From NCBI RefSeq assembly GCF_001857945.1, contig NZ_CP017770.1:868001-932000 (forward strand): 64,000 bases of DNA. The letters run 5' to 3'. Origin of the DNA: Paenibacillus crassostreae. GTDB lineage: Bacteria; Bacillota; Bacilli; Paenibacillales; Paenibacillaceae. Each line of letters opens with the position of its first letter. Positions within the stretch are counted from its first letter, which is position 1. A program made the translations under genes and the position numbers. The notes under the pieces are model-generated. The model was not told the DNA's origin and did no database searches. It saw only the letters and a program-made list of their open reading frames with translations. Below are positions 44,003 to 54,593 of the stretch, piece by piece.

Positions 44003-45880
44003 TTATGATCGAAACAAGGGGGATAGTTCTCTACCTGACTTCTCCCACACATACTCCATCAGTTGTACACTCATATCATAAAACATAAAAGGAGTCATAA
44101 TATAAATCCCATTAAAATGTTCCATGGCGACTTCAACCAATTCTTTAGCAATGGTTACACCCATAGCTCTTCCTTCTTCACCCTCGAGACCAGACATCCG
44201 GGTAAGTACCTCTTCGGATAATTGAATCCCTGGAACTTCATTGTGTAAGTATTGCGCGTTTCTACCACTAGCTAGAGGCATGATCCCTAGAAAAATAGGT
44301 GTGTCTAAATGTGCCGTTGCTTCTTTAATCGCTACAATTAATTTCGGATCATAGACAGGCTGCGTCATAATGTAATCTGCACCTGCAGCGATCTTCTTCT
44401 CTAATCGTTCTACAGCCTTATAAAGATACTTCACATTAGGGTTAAAGGCCGCTCCTACTTGGAAATTCGCTTTCTGCTTCAGTGGTTTACCTGAGAAAGC
44501 AACCCCATCATTGAGTTGTTTAATCATACGTATAATCTCAAAGGATGTCAGGTCGTATACAGAACTCGATCCTGGTAAATCTCCAAATTTAGCAGGGTCA
44601 CCTGTCACAGCAAGAACATGATCAATACCAAGTGCATCAAATCCCATAAGATGAGATTGTGTGCCTATCAAATTACGATCTCGACATGCAATATGAATCA
44701 AAGGTTTGATGCCAATCTCAGCTTGAGCTAAATACCCTAATGCCATGTTACTCATACGAGTTACTGCAAGTGAGTTATCAGCTAAAGTCAATGCATCACA
44801 ACCAGCCGTCTTCAGCGCTTTAGCTCCAATCATGAACTTTTTGATGTCCAAGTCACGTGGAGGATCCAGCTCAACAATCACTGTATGCCGCTGTTTAACA
44901 AGATCAACAAGATTCGGCTCACGATCGTCATCTTCAATATTACCCTCTAGGCTATCTTGTATAACAATTGGCGCTTCCAGCTCCATTACAGGGGTTCTAT
45001 CAATTGGCTTCGGTATGTACCCGTGAAGAGCCTGAGATATTTCTTGGATATGTTCAGGTGTTGTTCCACAACATCCGCCAATAATTCGGGCACCCAAATC
45101 AGCAAATCTCACAGCCATCTGTCCGAAATATTCCGGCTTTGCAGTGTAACGAATTTCTCCATCCACATAATCCGCAACCCCTGCGTTCGGAAATACAGAG
45201 ACAGGTACTGATAATTGACCACTAAGACTTTCAACTGCCCGCATAATGCCATTGGGTCCAGTGCGACAATTAAAGCCGATGATATCAGCGCCTTTTTGTT
45301 GAAGAATACGGAAGGCCTCCGGCATTGTATATCCATCTAATGTTCGTGCAACATCTTCAACCGCAAATTGACAGATGACAGGAATATCACTAAGCTTACG
45401 TACTCTGGACAGTGCAATCAGCAGCTCTTCAACATCATAGAATGTTTCTAGCAATATACCATCTACGCCTTCATCAAGTAGAATTGAAATTTGTTCTGCG
45501 AAATATTGTTTCAATTCCTTCGTAGACATATTGGTTCTTTTCCCACCACGAATAGATCCTACAGCACCTACCACATAGGCATCTGCCCCTGCTGCTTCTC
45601 GAGCAATCCGAACACCCGCACGATTAATTTCTTCTACTTTGGACTCTAGACCATATTTGGATAATTTATCGAAATTCGCTGAAAAGGTATTAGATTCTAA
45701 TATTTGCGCCCCTGCAGCAATATAGCGACGATGAACATCCGCTACTACTTCAGGCGCTGTCAGATTGAACTCTTCATATGATATTCCCACAGGAAAACCC
45801 ATTTGATATAAAAAAGTACCCATTGCTCCGTCCCCGATTAACACATTGTTCTCCAATGCCTTACGTAAATCCGGTTTCAT
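44003..45880 (-). CDS. yitJ: bifunctional homocysteine S-methyltransferase / methylenetetrahydrofolate reductase (YitJ type)
   Basis: A 625-aa fusion. The N-terminal methyltransferase domain (residues 1-300) has GDGAMGTFL, GFNCRTGP and GGCCGTTPEH, whose cysteines bind zinc. The C-terminal MetF domain (330-625) has VELDPPRD, CRDRNLIGTQSHLMG and TQPVYD. It supplies methyl groups for methionine synthesis. The ATG at 45880 has GGAGGGG five bases upstream. No S-box riboswitch was found in the 175-bp upstream gap, unlike B. subtilis yitJ. It lies between dapF and yicC, an order not found in B. subtilis. Confidence 0.95.
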   Translation of the reverse strand: MKPDLRKALENNVLIGDGAMGTFLYQMGFPVGISYEEFNLTAPEVVADVHRRYIAAGAQILESNTFSANFDKLSKYGLESKVEEINRAGVRIAREAAGADAYVVGAVGSIRGGKRTNMSTKELKQYFAEQISILLDEGVDGILLETFYDVEELLIALSRVRKLSDIPVICQFAVEDVARTLDGYTMPEAFRILQQKGADIIGFNCRTGPNGIMRAVESLSGQLSVPVSVFPNAGVADYVDGEIRYTAKPEYFGQMAVRFADLGARIIGGCCGTTPEHIQEISQALHGYIPKPIDRTPVMELEAPIVIQDSLEGNIEDDDREPNLVDLVKQRHTVIVELDPPRDLDIKKFMIGAKALKTAGCDALTLADNSLAVTRMSNMALGYLAQAEIGIKPLIHIACRDRNLIGTQSHLMGFDALGIDHVLAVTGDPAKFGDLPGSSSVYDLTSFEIIRMIKQLNDGVAFSGKPLKQKANFQVGAAFNPNVKYLYKAVERLEKKIAAGADYIMTQPVYDPKLIVAIKEATAHLDTPIFLGIMPLASGRNAQYLHNEVPGIQLSEEVLTRMSGLEGEEGRAMGVTIAKELVEVAMEHFNGIYIMTPFMFYDMSVQLMEYVWEKSGRELSPLFRS

Positions 45881-45959
45881 GATTGCCCCTCCACATTGAA
45901 AGTAGTTTCGTATAAATGTATCATAGATCACTATGAATGATAAGCATTGTATTGTTCAA

Positions 45960-46009
45960 ACAAAAATCCTAAGACCTAGATATCTTTCGATATTTAGGTA
46001 CTTAGGATT
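45960..46009 (-). terminator. terminator after dapF
   Basis: AATCCTAAG plus ACCTAGATAT (45965-45983) pair with 45990-46009 in a near-perfect 19-bp stem. On the minus strand TTTTTG follows. It insulates yitJ from dapF. Confidence 0.85.
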
Positions 46010-46055
46010 GTGGCTATAAGTGGCTATTAATAGGTTGTACAATAATCTATTCAAC

Positions 46056-46892
46056 TTATATTTCTATCGTACCTGTATATACAGCTGTTGCAGGTCCTGT
46101 CATATATACATGATTATCCACTTCATTCCACTCAATGAATAAATCGCCACCCTTGAGGCTAATCCAAGCAGAACGTTCTGTTGTCCCATTCAGAACAGAG
46201 GAGACAAGCGTCGCACAAGCCCCTGTACCACAGGCAAGAGTTGGACCCGCTCCCCGTTCCCACACTCTCATATCTACGTGACTGCGATCCCGTATTGTTG
46301 CAAATTCAACATTTGTTTTTTTAGGAAAAAGAGGATGTACTTCTAATGCAGAACCCCATTTCTCAAGATCAAATGAACACGCATCTTCGACATAAATCAC
46401 ACAATGCGGATTCCCCATAGAGACCGCTGTGAATTGGAATGAATTACCTTCCACCTCAACGGGATAGTTCACAATCGGGTTAGCGGTGAGCGTTGTCGGT
46501 ATTTGAACACCATCTAAAATAGGTTCCCCCATATCAACGGTAACTTTCTCTACATTACCATCCCTCATATGAAGATGAACTTGCTGTGCACCCGCCCCTA
46601 AGGTTTCGATCGTTATTTCATCCGCTGTTACATACCCATGATCATATACGTATTTCGCCACACAGCGAATAGCATTTCCACATTGCTCCGCTTCTGAACC
46701 GTCTGAATTGATAATACGCATGCGGAAATCTGCAATATCTGAAGGCAATATATAGACAAGACCATCTGCACCAATTCCAAAAAAACGATGGCATAATTGA
46801 ATCGCTAACTCGTTTGCATTTTGCGGTAACTCCTGTTCACCATATATAACTATAAAGTCATTGCCTAGTCCATGCATTTTTGTGAATTCCAA
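46056..46892 (-). CDS. dapF: diaminopimelate epimerase
   Basis: A 278-aa enzyme of lysine and peptidoglycan precursor synthesis, converting LL- to meso-diaminopimelate. Catalytic cysteines are in SEAEQCGNAIRC and LACGTGACA. The preferred start is TTG 46892: AAGGAG lies eight bases upstream and MEFTKMHGLGNDF fits the family. An ATG at 46910 adds six residues but has no ribosome site. It has a terminator downstream. Confidence 0.95.
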   Translation of the reverse strand: MEFTKMHGLGNDFIVIYGEQELPQNANELAIQLCHRFFGIGADGLVYILPSDIADFRMRIINSDGSEAEQCGNAIRCVAKYVYDHGYVTADEITIETLGAGAQQVHLHMRDGNVEKVTVDMGEPILDGVQIPTTLTANPIVNYPVEVEGNSFQFTAVSMGNPHCVIYVEDACSFDLEKWGSALEVHPLFPKKTNVEFATIRDRSHVDMRVWERGAGPTLACGTGACATLVSSVLNGTTERSAWISLKGGDLFIEWNEVDNHVYMTGPATAVYTGTIEI

Positions 46893-46969
46893 TGATCCCC
46901 ACTCCTTCATGATTGCTGATTATATTGTAAATAAGCATATCGTGAGGGAGGGGTCATAATCTATTAACT

Positions 46970-49765
46970 TTATGCTGAAATCTTTGTACTATTTGCTATA
47001 ATACGTTGCGATCCATTGCGCCTTTGCTTTCTTCCACCCCATACACTCCCTGCGCCCATCAGGAAGGTCGGTATTCCAGCTGCTACAAGTGAGATTGCCC
47101 ATTCACGAAATCCAAGTGGTACAGTTTTAAATATCGGTTGGAGCGGTTCGATATAGAACACACCTAGCATGAGGAGTACAGAGGATAGTACTGCTAGTAC
47201 TAGATATTTGTTCTGGAATGGATTTCGATGAAATACAGAACGTGAACTACGGCAATCGAACACATGGAATAATTGTGCCATTACCAGAGTTGCAAAAGCA
47301 ACAGATTGCGCCTTCAGTAACTGTCCATCTTGATCTGGTGCGACACGAAGTGTGAGCCAAAATGCTGCAAGCGTGCAGAGTCCAATTAATATTCCACGAC
47401 TAATTATTTTCCAACCCAGGCGGCGGGCAAATATATTTTCTTTTGCACCTCTTGGCTTATGCTCCATCAGATCTTTCTCTGGTTGGTCTACACCTAATGC
47501 CATAGCAGGTAAACCATCTGTTACTAGGTTGACCCATAATATCTGAATCGGTAGAAGAGGTAGTGGTAATGCCAACATCATCGCAAACAACATCGTGAGG
47601 ATCTCACCTACATTGGATGCCAATAGATATCGAATGAATTTACGTATGTTCTCATAAATATTACGACCTTCTTCAATCGCAGCAACAATCGTAGAGAAAT
47701 TATCATCACTGAGAATTAATGATGAGGCTTCCTTGGTGACATCAGTCCCCGTTATACCCATTGCAATACCGATGTCTGCCGCTTTAATGGCAGGTGCATC
47801 GTTCACTCCGTCACCTGTCATAGCGACGACATGTCCTTTACGTTGAAGCGATTTGACGATTCGTAGTTTATGCTCTGGGGATACACGGGCATAGACGTAA
47901 ATTTGATCGACCTTCGCATCCAGCTGATCATCATTAAGCTTCGCTAATTCTTGCCCACTAAGTGAAATTCCTCCTCGTGGCAAAATACCTAATTGATGGG
48001 CAATCGCTTCAGCAGTAGTTCCATGATCTCCTGTTATCATCACTGTCTTTATCCCTGCACGACGACATGTCGCTATTGAATCTCGGACTTCACGTCGTGG
48101 AGGATCGATCATTCCAGCTAACCCAACAAAGACAAGCTGTGATTCTGCATCTGCTTCACTTTCCACCCTTTCTTGTGGTCGTAATTCCCGATAAGCTGTT
48201 CCTAGCACACGTAATGCTCCTGAAGCCATGCTCTCGTTAGCCGTTAATACTTGCTGTCTCATCATCCCTGTGAGTGGAACAATATTTCCTCCCCACAGAA
48301 TGTGTGAACACTGATTCAGCAAGACATCTGGTGCTCCCTTCGTATAGATGAGTCTCCCGCCTTGATGGGATACAATAACCGACATTAGCTTCCGTTCAGA
48401 ATCGAATGGAAATTCAAGCTCTCGTTGATACAGACTTCCTAACGAATGAGAGTTCATCCCCATCTTGGAAGATAACGCTATAAGTGCTCCTTCAGTAGGA
48501 TCCCCTTTCAAATCCCAAGTGGTATCTTTAACATCATCTTTTACCTTTCTTTTACCACGTGTCTCGTCTGACGTGACCTCTACAATCTCGGAGTTATTAC
48601 ATAATGCTCCGATCTGTAGCAATCGCCGCAATCCTTGGTCATTCTTAAGATCTATGGGTTGTTTTTTCTCTAATATTTGTCCTATGGGAGCATAACCATC
48701 CCCTGTTACCTCCAAGGAACGCCCCCCAACCCAGATTGAAGTGACGGTCATCTTATTCTGGGTTAATGTTCCTGTCTTATCAGAGCAGATAACAGATGCA
48801 CATCCAAGTGTTTCTACAGAAGGTAATTTACGAACAATAGCTTTACGCTTGATCATCCGTTGCACACCGAGTGCCAAGGCAACCGTGACAATGGCCGGTA
48901 ATCCTTCAGGAATTGCTGCAACAGCTAGACTAACACCCGCCAATAACATTCCCATGGGAGGCTGTCCGTGTAAGATCCCTGCGACAACCACTAGAATAGT
49001 AAGAGCTAAGGACAATATAATCAATATTTTGCCGAGCTGTTCCAATCTGTGTTGTAAAGGTGTCTCTTGTGCCTCTGTACTCTGAATGAGATCTGCAATC
49101 TTACCCATCTCAGTATCCATTCCTATGCGAATGACGATCCCCTTAGCTGTACCACGAGTCATCATCGTACCCATAAACCCAATATTTTTCTGATCTCCTA
49201 GTTGTACATCTTCTTCAGTAATCACTTGGCAATGTTTCGATACAGGTAAAGATTCACCCGTAAGTGCAGACTCCTCTACACTACAGCTATTGGTCTCCAT
49301 CCAACGTACATCCGCAGGAACTCGATCCCCACTTTCTAATAGAACAACATCACCGGGTACAAGCAGCCTTGTGGGGATAATATTCACTTTACCACCACGG
49401 AGAACTTTCGCATTTGGTGCTGATAGATTCTTCAGTGCTCGAAGCGAACGTTCAGCTCTGAACTCTTGTACAAATCCAAGTATGCCGTTCAACAGGATGA
49501 TGGCGATAATCGTAACAGCGTCTAGATATTCACCTAGAATAGCTGACAACAGGGTGGCTCCCATTAATACCACGACCATGAAATCCTTGAACTGATTCAA
49601 AAAAAGAATGATTGGAGAAATGCGTTTGCCTTCACTTAGTTCATTCCAACCACTCAGGGTCCTCTTATGTTCTACTTCTTCTTCCGTGAGGCCTTGCTGC
49701 GATTGAACACCCATGACATGTTGTAGTTCTTCCACATCCATCTGATGCCACTTTTTCAATTCCAT
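46970..49765 (-). CDS. calcium-transporting P-type ATPase (PMR1/SERCA-like, YloB)
   Basis: A 931-aa P2-type ATPase with ten expected transmembrane helices. Motifs: TGES, the phosphorylation site [36 protein letters not shown] and [21 protein letters not shown]. Membrane segment 4 PEGLPA and segment 6 [15 protein letters not shown] carry the calcium-site residues. The ATG at 49765 follows GGGAGGG-AAAGGG; the frame open to 49795 is not needed. It matches B. subtilis YloB, which exports calcium and matters in spores. It is divergent from rqcH, as in B. subtilis. Confidence 0.94.
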   Translation of the reverse strand: MELKKWHQMDVEELQHVMGVQSQQGLTEEEVEHKRTLSGWNELSEGKRISPIILFLNQFKDFMVVVLMGATLLSAILGEYLDAVTIIAIILLNGILGFVQEFRAERSLRALKNLSAPNAKVLRGGKVNIIPTRLLVPGDVVLLESGDRVPADVRWMETNSCSVEESALTGESLPVSKHCQVITEEDVQLGDQKNIGFMGTMMTRGTAKGIVIRIGMDTEMGKIADLIQSTEAQETPLQHRLEQLGKILIILSLALTILVVVAGILHGQPPMGMLLAGVSLAVAAIPEGLPAIVTVALALGVQRMIKRKAIVRKLPSVETLGCASVICSDKTGTLTQNKMTVTSIWVGGRSLEVTGDGYAPIGQILEKKQPIDLKNDQGLRRLLQIGALCNNSEIVEVTSDETRGKRKVKDDVKDTTWDLKGDPTEGALIALSSKMGMNSHSLGSLYQRELEFPFDSERKLMSVIVSHQGGRLIYTKGAPDVLLNQCSHILWGGNIVPLTGMMRQQVLTANESMASGALRVLGTAYRELRPQERVESEADAESQLVFVGLAGMIDPPRREVRDSIATCRRAGIKTVMITGDHGTTAEAIAHQLGILPRGGISLSGQELAKLNDDQLDAKVDQIYVYARVSPEHKLRIVKSLQRKGHVVAMTGDGVNDAPAIKAADIGIAMGITGTDVTKEASSLILSDDNFSTIVAAIEEGRNIYENIRKFIRYLLASNVGEILTMLFAMMLALPLPLLPIQILWVNLVTDGLPAMALGVDQPEKDLMEHKPRGAKENIFARRLGWKIISRGILIGLCTLAAFWLTLRVAPDQDGQLLKAQSVAFATLVMAQLFHVFDCRSSRSVFHRNPFQNKYLVLAVLSSVLLMLGVFYIEPLQPIFKTVPLGFREWAISLVAAGIPTFLMGAGSVWGGRKQRRNGSQRIIANSTKISA

Positions 49766-49982
49766 GCTTCCCTTTCCCTCCCGGTCTACCCTCATTTTCG
49801 ATGGTGCAACAGCTTTTCCACCTGGTATATCGTAATACTATTCGGACAGGTGTTAAAATATCACAGAACGTGCTCTTAAGTTTTTGCCTAAACTATGGCA
49901 TCATAGAGAATGAAGGTTTTATTCAAGGGCAAGTCGAATTGATGGAATCATGTTCAATCATTAGAGATGGGAGATATAGATC

Positions 49983-51746
49983 ATGGCATTAGACGGCATC
50001 GTAACAAGGGCTATTGTACAAGAACTTCAAGTTTATAAGGGCGCCCGTATTAGTAAAATATATCAACCGAACAATCACGACATCCTTTTCAATCTTAGAT
50101 CAAGAGAGGGGAACTCCAAACTACTACTCTCTGTCAATCCAACATACCCACGTGTGCATCTAACAGATAAGAGCTTTCTTAATCCACAGGAAGCGCCGAT
50201 GTTCTGTATGCTCATGCGTAAACATTGTGAGAGCGGTACAATCGAAGACATCCAACAAGTAGGCATGGAGCGGATTATTCACATTTCCATTCGCCAGCGA
50301 GACGAACTCGGTGATGTCTCGCTGAAGAAGATTATTATTGAATTGATGGGGCGACATAGCAATATTATTCTTATGGATGCTTCAAGCGGTATCATCCTAG
50401 ACGGTATTCATCACGTTACTCCTGCGATCAGCAGCTTCCGCATCGTCATGCCTGGTGTTGCATATACGGAACCCCCGGAACAGCATAAGCTTAATCCTCT
50501 TGAAGTAGATCAAGACTCATTTATCAAAGCCTACACGGAAACTGAGCAAGAACCTATCTCTTGGATTGTAGATTCTTTCAGCGGATTAAGTCCTTTAATC
50601 GCACAAGAAGTCGTATATCGTGCTAATCAAGAACAGGATTCTGTACTTAGTGATGAGAATAGAATCAGTGCAACCTTGTTATGGAGGGCTTTTTCGCAGG
50701 TCATGGTGGCTGTCAGTAAGCATGATTATCAGCCGACCATTGGAGCCAACGTGAAAGGTAAGATGGTATTCTCAGCGATATCACTTTCCATGCTACACAG
50801 TGATGTGACTACCTATAACTCAATTAGTGAATGTCTGGAAGAGTATTACGGGGATAAAGCAGAACGTGATACCGTCAAGCAAAAGGTAAGTGATCTACTT
50901 CGTTTTCTACACAATGAACGTGCTAAGAATTTGAAGAAACTCGATCATCTCCAAGAAGATATACTTGAAGCTGGTGATGCCGATCAGTATCGAATCTGGG
51001 GTGAGTTAATCTTCGCATCACTGCATATGATTAATAAAGGTGACAAATCCGTCGAATTAACCAATTTTTATGATGATGAGCAAGCTACAATGACGGTACC
51101 ATTGGATCCATTGTTAAGCCCTACAGAAAATGCTAAACGGTATTTCAAAAAATATAATAAATACAAAAATAGTCTAGTAGTCATTGATCAACAACTGATA
51201 AAAACCCATGAAGAGATTCGATATATGGACGACTTATTACAACAACTCTCTCACGCCTCTATGAATGATATAGAAGAAATCCGTGAGGAATTAATTCAAC
51301 AACAATATTTACGAGATCGAAGTAAAAAGACTCGAAAGAAGAAGGTTAAGAAAAAGAATGATCGTCCAACGCTTCATGTATTTACATCATCTGAAGGAAT
51401 TGAAATTTATGTTGGGAAGAATAATCTCCAGAATGAATATGTCACCAATCGATTAGCTAGCCCTAATGATACTTGGTTGCATACCAAGGATATTCCCGGT
51501 TCTCATGTTGTTATCCGAAGTGATTCATTCGGTGAGGCGACACTTGAGGAAGCTGCACAACTAGCTGCTTATTTCAGCCAAGCGAAGGAATCTAGTAGCG
51601 TTCCTGTAGACTCCACATTAATTCGTCATGTTCGCAAACCAAGCGGATCGAAACCTGGTTTTGTTATTTATGACCACCAGAAAACATTATTCGTTACGCC
51701 GGATGAAAGACGGATCAAAGAATTACCGAGCACTATTAAGAATTAA
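49983..51746 (+). CDS. rqcH: ribosome quality control protein RqcH (NFACT family, FbpA-like)
   Basis: A 587-aa NFACT protein that adds alanine tails to nascent chains on obstructed 50S subunits. It has the NFACT-N domain (MALDGIVTRAIVQEL...), a coiled-coil middle with HhH region, and the NFACT-R domain (FTSSEGIEIYVGKNNLQNEYVT...DTWLHTKDIPGSHVVIR). Residues 96-97 are Glu-Arg where B. subtilis RqcH has Asp97-Arg98, reported as essential for tailing. GGGAG precedes the ATG. The older annotation is fibronectin-binding protein. Confidence 0.93.
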   Translation: MALDGIVTRAIVQELQVYKGARISKIYQPNNHDILFNLRSREGNSKLLLSVNPTYPRVHLTDKSFLNPQEAPMFCMLMRKHCESGTIEDIQQVGMERIIHISIRQRDELGDVSLKKIIIELMGRHSNIILMDASSGIILDGIHHVTPAISSFRIVMPGVAYTEPPEQHKLNPLEVDQDSFIKAYTETEQEPISWIVDSFSGLSPLIAQEVVYRANQEQDSVLSDENRISATLLWRAFSQVMVAVSKHDYQPTIGANVKGKMVFSAISLSMLHSDVTTYNSISECLEEYYGDKAERDTVKQKVSDLLRFLHNERAKNLKKLDHLQEDILEAGDADQYRIWGELIFASLHMINKGDKSVELTNFYDDEQATMTVPLDPLLSPTENAKRYFKKYNKYKNSLVVIDQQLIKTHEEIRYMDDLLQQLSHASMNDIEEIREELIQQQYLRDRSKKTRKKKVKKKNDRPTLHVFTSSEGIEIYVGKNNLQNEYVTNRLASPNDTWLHTKDIPGSHVVIRSDSFGEATLEEAAQLAAYFSQAKESSSVPVDSTLIRHVRKPSGSKPGFVIYDHQKTLFVTPDERRIKELPSTIKN

Positions 51747-51769
51747 CTTATAACACGTCAACTTATAGC

Positions 51770-51806
51770 AGAAGGACCTGACAGATTAACAACGTCAGGT
51801 CCTTCT
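51770..51806. terminator. terminator after rqcH
   Basis: A perfect 13-bp stem (AGAAGGACCTGAC, 51770-51782, with 51794-51806). The T-run is weak but present. It lies between convergent rqcH and the PHP gene. Confidence 0.75.
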
Positions 51807-51844
51807 ATTATTCATCTATCCTTATTCACAAAAATAAATTAAAT

Positions 51845-52702
51845 TTATGCTTGTGTGGATCTTCTCAATTGTTCTAATACTGCAGTAGAGACTGCAACCG
51901 AACCTATATCACCATGGAATACAACACCTTGCCTAGCGCCATGAAAATCCGATCCTCCAGTTATAATAAGCCCAAATTCCTCAGCCATAGCCATGTATCG
52001 AGTCTCATCCTCTTTCTCATGATCAGAATGATAGACTTCAATACCAGCTGGCGCAGCACTCTTTATAATCTCTCTTACTAGTATATCGTCCCCATAGATT
52101 CCCGGATGAGCTAATACTGGTGCACCGCCCGCTTCCCTAATCCACACACATGCATCTATTGGTGAAATACGAGGTTCAGATACAAAAGCCCGAGCCCCTT
52201 CGGCTAAATAACGATCGAAAGCATCCCGCATATCTGTAGCATACCCTTTATGAACCAATACATCTGCAATATGTGGCCGACCAACACTCTCATCAGGAAG
52301 TAATGTGCGGCCTAACCCCATAATAACTTCTTCCATCGTGATATTGACTCCTAAGTTTTGAAGTTTCTCGATGATTTTACTATTTCGAGATTGCCTGGTT
52401 TCACGCAATCCAACAAGTCGTTGAAGAAACATGTCATCCTTATAATTAATATAGTAACCAAGTACATGAATTTCTTTTCCTCCAGAACGAGTGCTGATTT
52501 CAATACCTGGAACAACGGTAATACCAACTTCTACACCCGCAACTAGTGCTTCCTCTATTCCCGCTACAGTATCATGATCAGTGATACTAATGGCAGATAA
52601 GCCTTTATCTTTGGCTAGCTGAACATTAACCGAAGCGGGTTGCATCCCATCGGATGCTTGTGTATGTGTATGAAGGTCACATCGTCCCAACTGATTGTTC
52701 AT
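51845..52702 (-). CDS. PHP-domain phosphoesterase (TrpH/YciV-like)
   Basis: A 285-aa PHP-family metal-dependent phosphoesterase. Metal ligands are in CDLHTHTQASDG, TDHDTVAG, PGIEIS, APVLAHPG and GGSDFHG. The family includes 3',5'-nucleoside bisphosphatases and RNA 5'-processing enzymes (RNase AM). The exact substrate is not readable. It follows the LysR gene by about 45 bp on the same strand and may be cotranscribed. Confidence 0.9.
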   Translation of the reverse strand: MNNQLGRCDLHTHTQASDGMQPASVNVQLAKDKGLSAISITDHDTVAGIEEALVAGVEVGITVVPGIEISTRSGGKEIHVLGYYINYKDDMFLQRLVGLRETRQSRNSKIIEKLQNLGVNITMEEVIMGLGRTLLPDESVGRPHIADVLVHKGYATDMRDAFDRYLAEGARAFVSEPRISPIDACVWIREAGGAPVLAHPGIYGDDILVREIIKSAAPAGIEVYHSDHEKEDETRYMAMAEEFGLIITGGSDFHGARQGVVFHGDIGSVAVSTAVLEQLRRSTQA

Positions 52703-52748
52703 ATCATCATTTCTCCTTCTGATTACAACATATGTTCTGATCTTATAA

Positions 52749-53639
52749 TTACGTTTGTTGCCGTAGAAAGGTCAGAAATGTTACCGCTGAAATAGGCAAT
52801 AAGGTTGACTTCAGATGGATAGCATAGAACTGCCTTCTAAATGCCACATCTTTAATATCAATCATCTTCACAATTCCTAAGGCGATCTCATGCTTGACCG
52901 ATGATGGAGATAACATGGTGATCCCAAGTCCCGCTTCCACAGCTGACTTCACGGCACCTGTACTACCTAGCTCCATAACAACCTTAAGTTGTTCTAGATT
53001 TATTCCCTTATTAATAAATTGATCCTCCATCACTTGACGAGTCCCAGACCCCTGTTCACGTAATACAAACGGATATTGAACTACATCTTTTAAATCTACT
53101 ACATCTTGTTGCGCTAAAGGATGGTCAGCAGGAACAATCAGTTTCAACTCATCCTTCATAACAACGTCTACGACCATATCCGGATGATGAATAGGTGCCT
53201 CGATCAATCCGAAATTCAGCTGGTGCTTGCAGATATCATCTATAATTTGTGCCGTATTCATCACTTTCATTACGATATTAATCTGAGGATATTGTTGCCC
53301 AAACGGACCTAATAATCTTGGTAACACATATTCACCTATAGTTAAGCTAGCTCCAAGTTGTAATCGACCTTGCAACATATGTGTAAATGAAGACATGGCC
53401 ACATCCGCTTCTCGCATAATATCAATACTTCGTTGGGCATAAGGAATTAGGGTCTTTCCTGCTTCTGTTAATTCAATTTTCTTACTGCCACGTATGAGTA
53501 ATTTCGTCCCGAAGTAGTCTTCCAAAGCCTGTACCTGCATCGTTACTGCCGGTTGTGTCATATGTAGCATCTGAGCTGCTGAAGAGAAACTCCCACGTTC
53601 AGCAACCGTGTGAAATATATGTAATTGGTGAAAATTCAT
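52749..53639 (-). CDS. LysR-family transcriptional regulator
   Basis: A 296-aa LysR regulator. The N-terminal winged helix has HTVAERGSFSSAAQMLHMTQPAVTMQVQALEDYFGTKLLIR. The effector domain resembles the CysL/CbbR group (LQLGASLTIGEYVLPRLLGPF, SGTRQVMEDQF). The ATG at 53639 is chosen because GGAGG is six bases upstream; ATG 53642 would be only three from it. Target genes are unknown; the PHP gene downstream is a candidate. Confidence 0.92.
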   Translation of the reverse strand: MNFHQLHIFHTVAERGSFSSAAQMLHMTQPAVTMQVQALEDYFGTKLLIRGSKKIELTEAGKTLIPYAQRSIDIMREADVAMSSFTHMLQGRLQLGASLTIGEYVLPRLLGPFGQQYPQINIVMKVMNTAQIIDDICKHQLNFGLIEAPIHHPDMVVDVVMKDELKLIVPADHPLAQQDVVDLKDVVQYPFVLREQGSGTRQVMEDQFINKGINLEQLKVVMELGSTGAVKSAVEAGLGITMLSPSSVKHEIALGIVKMIDIKDVAFRRQFYAIHLKSTLLPISAVTFLTFLRQQT

Positions 53640-53693
53640 CATGAACCTCCCCTTTCGTAATTCTATTATAACGAAACAATTACATATACAGGC

Positions 53694-53711
53694 GATTATG
53701 AAATTGATTCA
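53694..53711. repeat. copy of the dispersed 18-bp intergenic motif
   Basis: GATTATGAAATTGATTCA is identical to the reverse complement of 37968-37985 and matches 16802-16818 with one change over 17 bases. Here it lies between ylbG and the LysR gene, just before a terminator. Confidence 0.6.
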
Positions 53712-53720
53712 TTTTAAACA

Positions 53721-53740
53721 AAAAAAGGCCCCAAGGGACC
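53721..53740 (-). terminator. terminator after ylbG
   Basis: GGTCCC-TT-GGGGCC on the minus strand followed by seven T. It ends the ylbF-ylbG unit before the LysR gene. Confidence 0.85.
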
Positions 53741-53747
53741 GTATTAT

Positions 53748-54011
53748 TTATAGACCGTAATAGCTTGTTTTATCCGGGATATCACTACTATATTCAGTCT
53801 GGATTTCATTTCTATAGGAGCGTTCAATCTTACGTACATAAGATAGCCTACGAATATTCTTGGCGGTTTCTTCTGCACGGTCAGCATTTACATACATCAC
53901 AACATAATGCATCTTTTTAGAAATATAATGAACGGTTCCATACTTTTCTAGATTACGAGCTGCTTTTATATCATGGACCCAAATTATAAACCCTGTCCGT
54001 TCCGAAAACAT
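53748..54011 (-). CDS. ylbG: YlbG-family protein (DUF2129)
   Basis: An 87-aa protein with the family pattern RTGFIIWVHDIKAARNLEKYGTVHYISKKMHYVVMYVN and RRLSYVRKIERSYR. Function is unknown. It follows ylbF by 30 bp, as in B. subtilis. Confidence 0.92.
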   Translation of the reverse strand: MFSERTGFIIWVHDIKAARNLEKYGTVHYISKKMHYVVMYVNADRAEETAKNIRRLSYVRKIERSYRNEIQTEYSSDIPDKTSYYGL

Positions 54012-54041
54012 CTACTAACCACCTTTCCTTCAACACCTTCA

Positions 54042-54476
54042 TTAACCACAAGAACAACTACCCCCGCTGCCACATCCCTTAGGTTGTGGATCATTACTAG
54101 GTACTTTAATACTTTCTGATACGGAGAATGCTATCGTCTCTGACATTTGGTGAAGCATATCATCTAACTTCTTCTCAGCCCACTTGAAATTCCGAACTTC
54201 CTCAAACATTTCAAGTTCTAACTCCACAGCGTGTACAGCATCTTGAGCGGCATGATAATCCGGATGGAAATGTCCAAAACGTTCTGTTTCATCAAACAAT
54301 TCTTTCTTAGCGGCTAGTTTCTTAATTAGGGCTTGGACACCCTCATGTACATCAACTTGCTGCTTCCAATATAAATAATCTGACACATCGACAGATTGAT
54401 TGATCAAATCACCTAATTCATAGGCGTACGTCAACACTTCTGCCATGTCAAAGGTCTGTAATTCTGATACGCTCAT
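54042..54476 (-). CDS. ylbF: YlbF/RicF-family regulator with C-terminal cysteine cluster
   Basis: A 144-aa helical protein. In B. subtilis YlbF forms the Y-complex with YmcA and YaaT that matures mRNAs with RNase Y and affects competence, sporulation and biofilm. The conserved C-terminal CGSGGSCSCG supplies cysteines for 4Fe-4S cluster binding. The ATG at 54476 has AGAGG nine bases upstream; ATG 54485 lies directly at that site. Confidence 0.92.
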   Translation of the reverse strand: MSVSELQTFDMAEVLTYAYELGDLINQSVDVSDYLYWKQQVDVHEGVQALIKKLAAKKELFDETERFGHFHPDYHAAQDAVHAVELELEMFEEVRNFKWAEKKLDDMLHQMSETIAFSVSESIKVPSNDPQPKGCGSGGSCSCG

Positions 54477-54593
54477 GAACTTCATCCTCTATTCTTTAGA
54501 AAAAGTTGATATTATTACTTTCGCAGACTATTACATCATAACATATCTTTCGTAGCTTATGAAGAGGTTTCCATGGCGTGAAATAGAAGCAAA

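Noticed and set aside
45881..46055. Possible SAM (S-box) riboswitch before yitJ, as in B. subtilis
   Set aside because: The gap is only 175 bp, is largely taken by the dapF terminator, and shows none of the S-box core sequences.
49801..49992. Short rightward frame before rqcH
   Set aside because: It spans the divergent promoter region, has no ribosome site, and overlaps the rqcH start.
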